Position numbers and translations under genes: made by a program. Below the pieces are notes generated by a model, which was not told where the DNA came from, searched no databases, and was given only the letters and a program-made list of their open reading frames with translations. A DNA stretch of 64,000 nucleotides from Hyposmocoma kahamanoa (lineage: Eukaryota > Arthropoda > Insecta > Lepidoptera > Cosmopterigidae). The stretch spans positions 1,510,982-1,574,981 of the forward strand of contig NW_020653715.1 in the NCBI RefSeq assembly GCF_003589595.1, given 5' to 3'. Shown one piece after another: positions 48,330 through 58,739 of this stretch. How positions within the stretch are numbered: position 1 is the first letter of the stretch; every line of letters starts with the position of its first letter.

Positions 48330-48660
48330 TAATCTCCACGAAGGCGCAATCTGGTGTCAGGTAACCAGCCACGAAATCGCCAATATATGGCAATTTTCGG
48401 CCAAATCTCTTCCTTTATGAACGAATTAAAATTCACGTTGTGGTGGAACTTCAACCGCTCGACACTCAGGGTGTATTTGGCTTCATGCTTGATGTACTCC
48501 ACTATTCTAACTACTTTGTGGAGTAATGCAGTCGTGACAGGTACACCAGAGTCGTCAGTACGGCCGGACGCAGCAAGAAGTTCGGTCTTCTCAGTGCTGT
48601 GCCAAACTAACTAAAAAAAACTGGTGGGCTTCCTCTTCATCTTCTCCACCTTAGTGAAGC
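48330..48660 (-). pseudogene. LINE ORF1 C-terminal remnant
   Basis: Minus strand: VEYIKHEAKYTLSVERLKFH, HNVNFNSFI, then WPKIAIYWRFRGWLPDTRLR and a stop. This corresponds to MEYVRVKANAILRVELLVSR, HYVNFNSF, WPKGVIYRRFKGRLSDT in the 2.0-2.2 kb copy. A piece between NFNSF and WPK is missing. The upstream part has a DEDGFTKVEKMKRKPT-like stretch. Confidence 0.65.
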
Positions 48661-49165
48661 CGTCTTCGTCGCACCGGTCTATCCATTCAATAGTTCTAAT
48701 TTTTGACACCATGTATTGACAATTTAAACTCTCAAAAAAATTGCTTTATATAAAACGTGAATTTAAATCGAGAATTCTTGGTACTTCAATTCATTATGAA
48801 CATAAGATTTTGCATGGATGTCATATTAAACAGCACACAATGATAATGGTCATACAGATCTAACAAGACAGTATTATGCGTTCTTAGTCTTTGATCTCAC
48901 CACCCAGGTTGAACCACATTATAATAAGTTAAAACCAACTCTGAAATTTATTCATGTTATGATTTGTGAATTAACTTAGTGTTAAGTTATGAAGTTGAGG
49001 TTTTAATTATAATATAATTTCTTCCAGGAGGAGATGGGCTGCAGCGTTTATAGCGCGTTGATAGTGTATGCACTCATACAGGGTAACCTTTTATTAACGT
49101 CCTTTAAAAGATGACAGTACATGTTAATGTCATTTTAGTTTCTATGAAACATTGTCAAATTTCTA
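48661..49165. other. No recognised feature
   Basis: AT-rich; nothing to support. Confidence 0.35.
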
Positions 49166-49171
49166 CAAATC

Positions 49172-49262
49172 GCTTAACCGAATGTTCCGGTTGTGAAGGG
49201 TAAGGGTGGTGAAACAAGGCGTACGACTTGTTCAACCTGCCACTTGGTATCATAGAATAAGA
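49172..49262 (+). mobile_element. G-family copy with a large internal deletion
   Basis: ATGTTCCGGTTGTGAAGGGT, AAGGGTGGTGAAAC joins directly to AAGGCGTACGACTTGTTCAA and TGCCACTTGGTATCATAG, losing about 100 bp. Confidence 0.6.
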
Positions 49263-49345
49263 GTGCTTCATTTGTTCATTCATTGAACCACATGTCAACT
49301 GCATCGATTCTACAAAAATTTTCAACTCCAAAAAAAACAAATCCA

Positions 49346-49470
49346 ACTGCTTCTGTGGCCGAACGGTTACCGTCCTGGTCTGCCGCGCAAAGGTCCCGAG
49401 TTCGATTCCCGGGCAGGGAGAAATATTTGTATGGCCTACATTTATTATTGTCACTTGATATTATAAAAAA
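49346..49470 (+). mobile_element. S1 5' half fused to a G-family 3' end
   Basis: ACTGCTTCTGTGGCCGAACG (A box), CGAGTTCGATTCCCGGGCAG (B box), GAAATATTTGTATGGCCTAC, ATTTATTATTG, then TCACTTGATATTATAAAAAA, which is the G terminus. Either a chimera made at retroposition or two truncated copies side by side. Confidence 0.65.
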
Positions 49471-49660
49471 ATAACACTAAGAAATTTAATACCTTAGTGT
49501 AACAAACTCACATTTGCAAAATGACACCTTTTCAAGAGAGAGGTATGGCGTAGAAACTTGGACACTCACGCAGATCACAACAAGATAGTTGGAGGCTTTT
49601 GAGATGGGGTATACCGCCGTATTTTGAGGATCTCATGGCATGACCGACAAATGCAGAATT

Positions 49661-50012
49661 ACTTGATAATTATAACAATCTAGTGGATAAATATCACAAA
49701 AAATAATTGAATATCAATTCAATACAAATTTCATTACAGATAATAGATAATTTCTAGCCAGTACTGGTAGCTGTAAAGTTACCTAACTGGGTGACGAAAC
49801 TTTCATAGTTTTCTCATAGAGATCTCCGTCGTTGAAAACCGAGTACAAAGATACGACAACAAGCACATAGAGAAATTCGTGAGGTCCGCTGGTTTGTTCC
49901 GTGGTTTATTTGGCATAGCGTCAGACACGGTTTGCTAGAAGACGTCGTCGGTTCGAATCCGACCGGATTGAAGGAATTTTTTCTGAGTGTTCGGTCTTTG
50001 TATTAATAATTA
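49661..50012 (+). mobile_element. S2 copy: tail, head and tRNA module in one orientation
   Basis: 49661-49730 is a forward tail (ATAATTATAACAATCTAGTG, AATTGAATATCAATTCAATA). 49757-49850 is the forward head (CCAGTACTGGTAGCTGTAAA, CTGGGTGACGAAACTTTCAT). 49850-50010 holds GCTGGTTTGTTCCGTGGTTT, GGCATAGCGTCAGACACGG and GGTTCGAATCCGACCGGATT. The A box is mutated (TTTATTTGG). Confidence 0.75.
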
Positions 50013-50026
50013 TGTGAAACAAAGCA

Positions 50027-50087
50027 ACTTAAGTAACGTCTTTGCTTGAACTTGTTCAACTTGTTCAAGCAAGGAGGTTACTTAAGT
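50027..50087. repeat. Inverted repeat (hairpin)
   Basis: ACTTAAGTAACGTCTTTGCT, TGAAC pairs with GTTCAAGCAAGGAGGTTACT, TAAGT over about 25 bp with two mismatches. It starts where the S2 copy ends. Confidence 0.7.
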
Positions 50088-50379
50088 TCAAAATTAAAAC
50101 ATTCGCTTAAAATGTTATCTAAACACAGCCACATATTACTTAAATATTTATTATTACGAATTTCTTAAAACTGATTATAATTAATTTCTGTATGAAATTT
50201 CGGTACCAAATTTTTTTTTACTATTCATCATGGCTGTATGTGTATTTGCTTTTTATAACATTTCAGATCGAGTTGTAGTGTCTATGGAAGAATAGCTAGC
50301 TGGCCATCTGTTGATAAAAAAAAAACAATTTGCAAAATCCACAATTGTTTTGTTGTGAACTATGTTTCGTCTGCTTAAA

Positions 50380-50590
50380 GGTAAAACCACATAAGTGACA
50401 TAACCCACAAAAAAAAATCTCCAAATTATGTACCAGTGATAAGAAAAACATCATCTTTCTGCAGATAAAACTCTTATTAAATTTATAGCTTTTTTGTTAT
50501 TATGATTCACTTGCAAAAGATAGTGATTTTCTTACCATATCTATGTAAATTAAAGACTTTTGTGAAAAATGTCACATATGTGGTTTTACC
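50380..50590. mobile_element. Small MITE-like element
   Basis: Terminal inverted repeat GGTAAAACCACATAAGTGAC A versus TGTCACATATGTGGTTTTAC C: 20 of 21 positions pair. Total 211 bp, AT-rich inside. No clear target duplication. A 68-codon frame inside has no recognisable pattern. Confidence 0.6.
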
Positions 50591-51130
50591 TTCATATAGA
50601 CGATTTTTCATGCAAAAAATGGGTAAACATTGTATTTATTACCTCGCAAATGAAAAACATTGTGTGTATGTCGGACGGCAAAAAAATAGAAAACTTGAAT
50701 ATTGAAGCCCTCAGCCTTAGGCTTCGGGCTTCTAATAGACACACGTAAGTGATTTCTTATTTGGTACACAGTGTACTATTATGATTTCAAGTGACAAAAG
50801 CAGTTTTGACGTGTGATCGCATGTGGGCTTATTATAAATACCAAGAGAAGGAATTAAAGATGAAATTCTGTGGAATTATTTTAAGGTGACATCATTTACC
50901 GCAATACTGCAATTATTGCAGAGATGCAATTGCGGTTCGCGGCGAATGATTTATATGCAGCAGAAACCAAACGCAAAATACGCCATTATTTATTATATTA
51001 TTTCATTTTCGTTATTTTGCCGTCATGCTATGAAAAATCACCGGTTAACCATTGCAAGACACTGGACCATTTTTATTATAGCAGATATTTTTCGTTATTA
51101 CATAGAGTTACAAATCATTGGAATTTTTTA

Positions 51131-51180
51131 ACCGACTTCAAAAAAAAACGTTCTCACTTCGATTGTAATTATGGTTTATA
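51131..51180 (+). repeat. ACCGACTTC-type repeat end
   Basis: ACCGACTTCAAAAAAAAACG, TTCTCACTTCGATTG: the terminal 35 bp of the family. Confidence 0.5.
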
Positions 51181-51250
51181 GTACCAAGTGACGCGTTGCT
51201 CACGTTACTGCCATGGAGGAACTTTTTCACAACTCTACTGCTGCTTCTGA
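51181..51250 (-). mobile_element. G-family fragment
   Basis: TACCAAGTGACG (3' end) joined to TCACGTTACTGCCATGGAGG and TTCACAACTCTACTGCTGC (5' end), with the middle deleted. Confidence 0.45.
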
Positions 51251-51439
51251 GTGTGCATACTACAGTTGTTTAGTTGATAATGGATCAGTATATATATTAT
51301 TATAGTGTGTCCATTCATCAGTAAAACATAGGAACTAGATATGTTTACAAATTTAATTCTTGTAGTTCAATGAGTAAGGTCATTAAACTTTAGACTTAAA
51401 TTAATAATAACCTTGTAAGTAAAATGTTTTGTAGCAGTC

Positions 51440-51815
51440 AAGCTAGTTTGTTAAAATTATTAATACACAGATCGAACACTCAGAAAAAATTCCTTCGATC
51501 CGGCCGGATTCGAAACGACGTCTTATAGTATATCGCGCCAGACGCTATACGAACTAAGCCATGGATTCATAGATTTCTCATAGATGGCGCTATGACTAAA
51601 AACCAAACAGAAAAACCAATTATAAAGACACGACAACCAGCACATAGAAAAATTCGTGAGGTCTGGCACGGTATGCTAGAAGACATCGGTTCGAATCCGG
51701 CGGATCGAAATAATTTTTTCTGAGTGTTCGATCTTTGTATTATGTAAAAATTATAAGAAACTAGTGGAGTAATTTCACTAAAAATAATTGAATATCAATT
51801 CAATAAAAATTTAAA
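51440..51815. mobile_element. S2 element: reversed tail and tRNA module, then forward head, tRNA module and tail
   Basis: 51440-51568 is the reversed tail and tRNA module (GTTTGTTAAAATTATTAATA, CACTCAGAAAAAATTCCTTC, GGCCGGATTCGAAACGACGT). 51568-51655 is the forward head (CATAGATTTCTCATAGATGG, ACGACAACCAGCACATAGAA). 51660-51725 is part of a forward tRNA module (CATCGGTTCGAATCCGGCGG). 51735-51815 is the forward tail (CTAGTGGAGTAATTTCACTA, AATTGAATATCAATTCAATA). A G copy starts right at its end. Confidence 0.75.
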
Positions 51816-51816
51816 A

Positions 51817-52046
51817 AGCAGTAGAGCTCCTTGTGAAAGATTTCATCCAGTGTAGTACTGCCACCTTACCTATTTCTGCCGCCAAGCAGTCATCATTACT
51901 GAGTTTCGGTTTGGAAGGGTAAGGGTGCAGGTGAAATTTGAAAACTTATGTCTCAGGGTGACGGGCACTTTGCCCCTCACGTCTTTGGGATTTAAAGCTC
52001 TGAGTGGCACTGTAACTGTTACGGCCAGGCGTGTAGCTATAAAAAC
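51817..52046 (+). mobile_element. G-family copy
   Basis: AGCAGTAGAGCTCCTTGTGA, GTAGTACTGCCACCTTACCT, TTCTGCCGCCAAGCAGTCAT, TGTCTCAGGGTGACGGGCAC, GCTCTGAGTGGCACTGTAAC, ending early after GGCCAGGCGTGTAGC. Confidence 0.82.
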
Positions 52047-52049
52047 TAA

Positions 52050-52490
52050 GAAAAAATGCTAAGCTAAATTTATACTTGCGGTACTGAACTTGATGACAGA
52101 GAAAAATATAATATCAAGTGATACATTGGAATTACGAGTACATCGGTTATGCAATCGTTATATTCTCTAAAACTTGAAGAGCTACGAAGTTTCAGCGTCA
52201 TCACTGTACATTCCACTGCTGCACACGAATCTTCTAAGGAAAAGTTTTCCATTACAGATTATCAACAAAAAAGAAACTAAAGTCATAATACTTGTCGCTA
52301 AAAACTATTACCGCTCCGGTGTTTTTGAACTTTAAAAAATAAAACTGTGGTAACGTATACAGGCTTTAGTTAAAATGTAGAGGTTTAAATTCAATGTGAC
52401 CATATATTGAAAGCAATCGACACCTCTGCCCACATGTGTTGGCAAAATTATGCACGTACAGTTGCATGCAAAACTTTTATTTAAACAATT
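52050..52490. other. No recognised feature
   Basis: AT-rich; nothing to support. Confidence 0.35.
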
Positions 52491-52493
52491 TGA

Positions 52494-52955
52494 ATGAATC
52501 AACTTTCCGACTCGGCTGGGCAGCATTCGGGAAATTGCACCATATCTTCGTGTCCAAAATACCACAGTGTCTCCAGATGAAAATCTTCGACCAGTGTGTG
52601 TTGCCAGTGATGACTTACGGCGGTGAGACGTGGTCGCTCGCTGTGGCCCTCATAAGAAGGCTCAAGGTCACTCAAAGGACAATGGAAAGGGCTATGCTCG
52701 GAGTTTTAAGAGTAACCGACATAGCCCTAAGAATTGCAAAATTTCAGTGGCAATGGGCAGGGCACATTGCTCGCAGAACAGGTGGCCGATAGGGTCGAAG
52801 AGTTCTCGAGTGGCGATCGCCTACCAGAAGACGCAGCGTGGGCAGACTACCCACAAGGTGGACTGATCTGATCGTGATCTGGTGAAGGCTGAGGGAATCC
52901 GCTGGATGCAAGCGGCACAGGACAGGTCATTGTGACATTCTTTGGGCAAGGCGTC
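52494..52955 (+). pseudogene. RTE-type LINE ORF2 C-terminal region
   Basis: Best RTE fragment in the window: FRLGWAAFGKLHHIFVSKIP, QCLQMKIFDQCVLPVMTYGG, ETWSLAVALIRRLKVTQRTM, ERAMLGV, then RVTDIALRIAKFQWQWAGHI, ARRTGGR, a stop, RRVLEWRSPT..., GRLPTRWTD. These are hallmark motifs of RTE reverse transcriptases (F-D-Q-C-V-L-P-V-M-T-Y-G-x-E-T-W; Q-W-A-G-H-I-A-R-R). About a dozen codons between M-L-G-V and R-V-T-D (the S-L-R-D-x-I-R-N region) are deleted in frame. The polymerase and endonuclease domains are absent through 5' truncation. The reading frame breaks twice after GGR. Confidence 0.82.
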
Positions 52956-53113
52956 TTTTGAGTAAAAATATCAATAGATATTGATTAGCGTTAAAAATCA
53001 AAATATGCGTCCGAATAACCGTGTTACAAGTGCTTTATATATCTTTGTATGAGATTGGGTATCTGAACTAGTATAGTATTATAATATTATCTGTTTTAAC
53101 CATCATATCTCTA

Positions 53114-53790
53114 GAAGGATAGAGTCGCCAAAGACCTGAGGGAGCTGAATGTGTCCTGTGCGGAATTCGCACGAGACTGAAAGAACCGGCGTAGTTTGGT
53201 ATCGGAAGTCAACATCGAGTATATAACCAGAAATAAAGACGAAATAAGGGTCATCCATCCCTGGCAACTCATCAGGCAAATGGGCCTTATATCACTTTTA
53301 AATATCAACTCTCGTTTGCGCTGAATTCACAAATTAGAAAGCTGAAATAGTACAGCGCCAACAACTGACCTGTGTGTACGTCTCCGTACTTATATTCCAA
53401 CACAGCATACAGTATTTATTGTAATAAAGATAATATCTCTAAAATGGGGGGCTGTTCCATTGGGTGGTGTGGGAAATACAGCAAAACATCTAATTACAAA
53501 ATAAACGGAATCACATTTCATCGGTAATTAAGTATTAAATATGTAATTTTTCAATTTTCGTCCATTATCGGAAAGCTCAAGTTAAACTGGTCTTTTTGAT
53601 GTGGAACAATTGACGACACCCGTCAATTGTTTCGAATTCGGACTCGACAATCGGAACGCAGTTGTCACCGGAATGATTTGGAAGAATAGTTTTCAAACAA
53701 ATTAAATGACCTTTCGTTTCTATTTCTGGTTGTAAACTCGATGAAATTCAAGATCCACTTCCGCTCGCTTAGCCAGTGAGGCAAGTTAAA
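53114..53790 (+). pseudogene. LINE ORF2 C-terminal scrap split by a B MITE
   Basis: 53114-53212 (GATAGAGTCGCCAAAGACCT, GAGGGAGCTGAATGTG, GTTTGGTATCGGAAGTCAA) and 53744-53790 (TTCAAGATCCACTTCCGCTC) together match GTAGCCAAAGACCTAAAGGA ... GGTCAAGATCCACTTCGAAC at 42.42-42.52 kb. The encoded segment is V-A-K-D-L-x-E-L ... A-x-D. Confidence 0.65.
53213..53743 (+). mobile_element. B-family MITE, copy 3
   Basis: 531-bp intact copy: CATCGAGTATATAACCAGAA at the left, TTCTGGTTGTAAACTCGATG at the right. It includes GCGCCAACAACTGACCTGTG, the AATTGACGACACCCGTCAAT hairpin and the empty ATCTAATT site (53488-53495). Inserted in a LINE; TCAA occurs just outside each end (53208-53212 and 53747-53751). Confidence 0.85.
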
Positions 53791-54515
53791 AAAAACGGAA
53801 TTTAGACCCACAAAGACTTCTTATATTCTAAATATTGATCCTTTAAAAAATTATCAATACAGATGATTCGAAAAACCCTTTTCACCGCATCTTTACTACT
53901 ATTGAAGGTATAATAAATCATAATTACCTCCGATCTAAACTTTCAACGGCTGCCGATGTTTGACATAATCCTCCAACCTTACAACCTATCACACACATAA
54001 CACAAAGATGAGTTAAATAACAATATGATTTTCAAAGAATGGTAGTGTTCAATGTGGGCGGCTGCGTGGTGAACTGTATACCATTCATAAGAATACGGCC
54101 TTTGACTGCGAACGCATATTTTATCGGTTCTGACATTGTGGGCCTAAGATTTCGCTTTTTAAAATGAAAATAATAACAACAATTTACATTCTCATAGTTT
54201 CTGGAACGATAGATAAAAATGTTGGGTTCACCTACGACCATACCGCACCGTAGTATTGCTCTTACCAAGTGAGCTACGGGTCAAGTTATCGAGTTGTAAA
54301 AATTCTGAAATGTGTTTTTTTAAAGATTTTTAAAAAACACATTTAAGCCGCTAGTGACATCTAGTGAGAGATTTTAGAACCATTCTCAATTCATCACCGC
54401 AAAAATCTTGTTATGTTTGACTGTTTGTCACGGTAGTTAGGTATTTATTTTCAAAGTACAGAATCTTCTCTTGAATTATTATGATTTTTATACTGGCTTT
54501 TTTAGTATTTCATAT
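53791..54515. other. No recognised feature
   Basis: AT-rich. A possible tRNA-like stretch at 54190-54290 (CCTACGACCATACCGCACCG, AGTGAGCTACGGGTCAAGTT) is too weak to call. Confidence 0.3.
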
Positions 54516-54715
54516 TAACGCACACACGCACACACTCAACATAGCCCCGCACTAGGGAAACCCTGTGTCGCGGGTGCCATGGACAACCACAAATTACACC
54601 CAAACTCACGAGAGAAATAATTGTAGGCCATACAACTATTTCTCCCGGCCCAGGAATCGAACCTGGGACCTCTGCATGGCAGTCCGGCATGGTAACCGTT
54701 CGGCTACGGAGGCAG
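54516..54715 (-). mobile_element. S1 tRNA-SINE, young subfamily
   Basis: TAACGCACACACGCACACAC tail side, CACTAGGGAAACCCTGTGTC, GCGGGTGCCATGGACAACCA (the CACACATAGA block is deleted), GGCCATACAACTATTTCTCC, GGAATCGAACCTGGGACCTC, GTAACCGTTCGGCTACGGAG GCAG. A and B boxes are intact. Confidence 0.92.
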
Positions 54716-54960
54716 TTAAATGCTATATCTATATGCTTCATCTGAACACCAGCACTGAGCTTGTGCTCAGCATTAACCTGAGTTGGCTTTTCTTTTCTTT
54801 TTATTTTTACATTGTGTTTTTTCTATTATAGTATATTTTGTAAAAAGTCGAACAAATGTTTTTTTTTTTCGATTTGATATTGATAATACTATGTTCTATA
54901 AATCGACGACGAGTACGAAAGTTATGGGAACAGTAAAATTCTTATTAATACAAATATTTC
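54716..54960. other. No recognised feature
   Basis: T-rich, nothing supported. Confidence 0.35.
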
Positions 54961-54971
54961 CTTCATTAAGA

Positions 54972-55250
54972 AAGAATTTCGAAGATTCGAACCAGCGTCT
55001 TCAAGCAAACCGTGCTAGATGCTATGCCAACTAAGCCACGGAACAAACCAGTGGACCTTATAAATTTTTCTTTGGTTTTGCTTTTTTGCCGCAGCGTCAT
55101 CTATGAAAAATCTATTTCTTCACTCAGTCAGGTACTTTTACAATCACTACCCGAATCCAGACGGATCAAACGAATTGTTTCTTCATGTTCGATCTTTGTA
55201 TTAATATCAAACTAGTGGAGTCAACTCACAAAAAGAATTAAATATCATAT
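54972..55250. mobile_element. S2 chimera: reversed tRNA module and head, forward tail
   Basis: GATTCGAACCAGCGTCTTCA, GCTATGCCAACTAAGCCACG, GAACAAACCAGTGGACC, GCAGCGTCATCTATGAAAAA, CACTCAGTCAGGTACTTTTA (reversed module and head), then a stub GAATCCAGACGGATCAAACG and TGTTCGATCTTTGTATTAAT, AAACTAGTGGAGTC (forward). Confidence 0.72.
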
Positions 55251-55384
55251 TGAAACATTGAACAAAATGTAAACAAATACAATATAATTCTTAATAATTA
55301 TTATTACTTCCGTCATAGAATAAGTTTAGTAAACCAAAAGGGAAACTTTGCTTACCTTCACCTTGGGCAAGATGCTGCACAAAA

Positions 55385-55625
55385 CTTCCCAATAATAATT
55401 CCTTTGACCCGACTGAACTCAAACCAGAGAGTGTTGCGTCAACGGGGCTACCGCTCTGCCAACTGGCTATCGAACCTGCAGGTCTTCGGTATGTGCTCGT
55501 TGCGGATCTTTGTATAGAGTTTAAATAGCTTTTTGCCGAAGCGCCACCTGTCAGAACTTATGAAAGTTTCTTCACCCAATCCGGCACCTTTACAGCTACC
55601 AGAAGATTGACAGAGATGTCGCTAT
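55385..55625 (-). mobile_element. S2-related copy, divergent subfamily
   Basis: CCTTTGACCCGACTGAACTC, CGCTCTGCCAACTGGCTATC, GAACCTGCAGGTC, GCTTTTTGCCGAAGCGCCAC, GAAAGTTTCTTCACCCAATC, ACAGCTACCAG. The head is clearly S2, but the tRNA module corresponds to a different tRNA-like sequence (CCGCTCTGCCAACTGG region reversed). Confidence 0.55.
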
Positions 55626-55657
55626 ATTAATTTCAATAATTATGTTATTTCTTTTTT

Positions 55658-55849
55658 TTGTATATGCTACTAGTTTATTATGTAGTTCGAAAATTAATTT
55701 TCAAGGAATTGAGCGTCATTTTAGCGTCTTCCATTCAATTGAATATTTATAAATTATTTATTTTATTTGCCTTATTGGTTAGCGCTTTTGCGCGCGACTG
55801 TACGTGGGTGGTAGCAGTTGTGACTAACGGACAAATAAACTCATTCTGA
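55658..55849 (+). other. Short hydrophobic frame (unlikely gene)
   Basis: 63 codons with an internal YKLFILFALLVSAFA stretch that resembles a signal peptide, followed by 18 residues and a stop. No upstream promoter, Kozak or splice evidence. Confidence 0.1.
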
Positions 55850-55919
55850 TTATGATAAATATTATTATTTCTTATTGAAAATTTGAACCTAGTTTTATGT
55901 ATCTTCTTCTTTGTAATAT

Positions 55920-56010
55920 TTTTAGTAGCTCTAGATGCGTGGGCTTAGTAGTAACCGACGCGCTTATCCATAACAGTTGGAGTGTCATTTAAAGCTTTAA
56001 ATTGCACAGA
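55920..56010 (-). mobile_element. G-family fragment
   Basis: TTTAGTAGCTCTAGA joins GTAGTAACCGACGCGCTTAT, CCATAACAGTTGGAGTGTCA, TTTAAAGCTTTAAATTGC: reversed 3' half, with the 3' end altered. Confidence 0.45.
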
Positions 56011-56572
56011 ATAAGAGTCAATAAGAGTAAGACATCAAAAAACATCGTGAAATTCAATAAAAGTTTTGGTAATATTTACGATCCTATATAATATACTATA
56101 ACACCGTTTCATGACATTTTTCGGCGAATAAATATCATGTGTTCTTGTAAATAGACAGTATATAAAAGTTGATGGTGATGAACAGCAAAAAATCATCCAA
56201 AAACATTAATGTATACGGAGTTGAATCAAAATATCGCTTTGTACGACTGTCGTATGGAACAGTATCTGCAAGAAATTATTCAGACGCATCGTTCATCAAT
56301 TGATTTACACACTCTGGCTGTGTTTTATTGCTGTTTAATATTATTATAACTGCGTATTGCAGAAACTGAATAACTTTAAATCTTATTCAGTTGGGCATGA
56401 ACTAATGCGTAGTTCAAGGTAAGCTTTAAAATGGACGCATTTGAAAAGAAAAGAGACAGGGCCTGACAACTTTAACTACTAAAAATTGCTCTTTTCTAAA
56501 ACCAGCAATACAATGACATGTTGGTCCAACGTTCCTGGGTGAACGCCAATTATCAACGTATTTTGTCTTGCC

Positions 56573-56917
56573 TTGCCATCGTTCGGTGTCACTCTCCTAG
56601 CTGGCCGAGTGAAGGCGAGCGCCAACGAGTATAAAAGATATAGATCGATAGATTATGGCACAACACTAAAGAAATCCGCCATTTGTTTTGTAAAATTTTT
56701 ATTTAGGCATGTAAAAGAACTTATTTCACCATTCAATATTTACATTCACGTCATAAGTCTGTTATTGTCCATGGCATGCGAATCCCGAAACGAAAGCGTT
56801 TGTGACTCACGAATGGCGGATGGCTCACGGGTAGTTTTGATTTTGTACGCAGCTGCGGTTGTATATGTTGCATTTTGGAAGTGGACGTCCAGATCAATTT
56901 TATATATAAAGTTATGA
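56573..56917 (+). other. Unrecognised 114-codon frame
   Basis: The sequence around 56560-56640 is GC-richer (GCTGGCCGAGTGAAGGCGAG, CGCCAACGAG) and contains TATAAAAG at 56630, but the frame that crosses it (…LLAGRVKASANEYKRYRS…) and its C-terminal part (MADGSRVVLILYAAAVVYVA) match nothing I know. A TATA box inside the frame argues that it is not a protein-coding exon. Confidence 0.15.
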
Positions 56918-57000
56918 ATATGCTGGATCAGAAGGTCCAGGGTCTTGATTTCCGGGAGACCCTATTTGTGTTCTAAATTAGTACTGGGTGTACCGGATTG

Positions 57001-57031
57001 TGCTCTGATACTCATAGGGAGTATCAGAGCA
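57001..57031. repeat. Perfect hairpin
   Basis: TGCTCTGATACTC pairs exactly with GAGTATCAGAGCA around the loop ATAGG, just left of the R2 repeat. Confidence 0.8.
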
Positions 57032-57034
57032 TAT

Positions 57035-57325
57035 CTTAGAAGTCGATACTACCGGTTATGCGGTTCATTTTGCTTGGGTCGATCGGCAGGGATACTGGCT
57101 TTATTATAGAATTTTTTTAGTAACGAAGTTAAAGCCTTTTGAAAACAGTATATAGTATACTATATACGTGTTCTATTAAGTACAGTTGATATGACCAAAA
57201 AAACAATGGTATATGTAAAATACCTATTGATTTTTTTTTTGGGAATCGTGTTTTTACACCACATACTAATCAGTGTATATTCTCAATTTTAGTATATATT
57301 TTTTCCAAACTGATCGATTCAACAC
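57035..57325 (+). repeat. R2 repeat, copy 3 of 3
   Basis: AGTCGATACTACCG, GCGGTTCATTTTGCTTGGGT, TATACGTGTTC, AGTACAGTTGATATGACC, GAATCGTGTTTTTACACCAC, TACTAATCAGTGTATATTCT, matching 17.61-17.82 kb. Confidence 0.5.
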
Positions 57326-57639
57326 TTTTACTGTTATACGAAATCAACCAAGGGTTATATAGACTCGCGAGCTCTTCGTCTCATTTGGTGTTTACCCGAT
57401 GGCAAAAATCTTTCCCTTAACATTATTCAACTCAGGTTATATCACTTTTCCAATACGCAAGACGTAATATTATTAATAAAGTGAAGGAATCGCGCCGGCC
57501 CATGAATCTCCGACATCCGCCAGGGCCGGACTCAATTAGTCATTTATGTCAAAATACCGGAGCTTTAAATAACACCTGTATTGGTTATTTGTGGGCTTTG
57601 GCTGTCGCTATGACGTCATTGTTCGATATTTTGTGAAAA

Positions 57640-58085
57640 GATATTACAATTACAATTAGCTACCCTGATTTCCCACTGTTGGGCAAAGACTCCCCGTGAA
57701 TCTTCCACGCATCCCGATCTTGAGCAAACTGGACCCAAACCTTACCGGTGTCCAGTTCGTCACGCCATCCCTTCCTCTGCCTGCCACGGTGCTTTACGGT
57801 TTTGGGGCTTTACTGGGTGGTTACCTTGGCCCACGTGTTTCAGGCATGCGGCAGATATGACCAGCCCAACTTCATTTCAGTTTCATAGCTTTTTGGGCTA
57901 CATCAGCAATTTGAGTTTGGGAGTGCAGTGTCGTGTTCCGAATTCTTTCGGTCCGTTTCATATCAAATACGCTGCGCTCATTGCGCGTTGACAGACCTCG
58001 AGTTTGGACTTTTGGATCTTTGTAAGTGACCAAGTCTGCGCGCCATAAGTTAGTGGGAGTACCCCCTCATAAGATCTGTAAAAAG
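57640..58085 (-). pseudogene. RTE-type LINE ORF2 C-terminal region (reverse)
   Basis: Minus strand, over several frames: LTYGAQTW (L-x-Y-G-A-x-T-W; 58.04 kb), ERAM-like and I-R-N-T-like pieces, K-L-G-W-x-G-H/Y-I-like, RWAKVTT, K-T-V-K-x-R-G-R-Q-x-K-x-W-R-D-E-L, VWVQFAQDRDAWKIHGES (A-Q-D-R-x-x-W-K), then the 3' end CCCAACAGTGGGAAATCAGG and an AATTGTAATTGTAA-like tail. This is a different RTE-like subfamily from the 52-kb copy. Upstream RT domain missing. Confidence 0.7.
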
Positions 58086-58384
58086 ATGTAATTGCGCAAA
58101 ATGTATTTTGATAAATCATGGCCTAGTGTCAAGTTGACATAACGTACCCATCAGTGGAATGACCAATGTAATAGCGACGAATCACACACTCACCTCTGTC
58201 GAATAAATGTCATAACTAGAATTAGGTAAATTTATCAACACAATACAAATATTCGTAACATACGTTCTAATTTATAACATAATATCTAATATTACCCGTT
58301 AAAGGCATTTCTTACGTAAACGCCTATTATTCAATCTCAGAATATCTAACTAAACCTATGTTAATATTTACTACCTAGTCAAAG

Positions 58385-58645
58385 TCAGAGTGAAATTATC
58401 TTTATTTCATAGGTAAGCAAATTAAACTTGAAATCGTAATACTGATTAAACCCTACTGCTACATGATATGATATTATATGATCAAGGAACTCTAGGGGTT
58501 TCTCTTTGTTAATATACTTTTGAATACATTTAATGTCTTAGATCGAGACTACCTGCCAGAACCAAACGGGTCACTACCACACGAATTATTGTCATCCAAG
58601 TACGTGGAAGCTGTATAATAACCTTTAAAATAAAATTTAGAATAA
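58385..58645 (-). mobile_element. CR1-like LINE 3' end
   Basis: AAAGTCAGAGTGAAATTATC, TTTATTTCATAGGTAAGCAA, GATCAAGGAACTCTAGGGGT, TTAGATCGAGACTACCTGCC, AAACGGGTCACTACCACACG, TTGTCATCCAAGTACGTGGA, AGCTGTATAATAACCTTT: reversed 3' UTR and the last codons (Y-L-D-D), homologous to 23.9-24.2 kb. Confidence 0.75.
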
Positions 58646-58739
58646 AACTATTTCATACAAAATACTTTTTTGTGACGTAAATAATGTTACAAGTTATTAT
58701 TGCACATGCTAGATTTAATACAGTTATTTACTAATTTTA

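Noticed and set aside
56630..56637. TATAAAAG as a promoter TATA box
   Set aside because: Attractive match in a GC-richer spot, but no initiator, downstream exon or repeat-independent support; frequent by chance in such AT-rich DNA.
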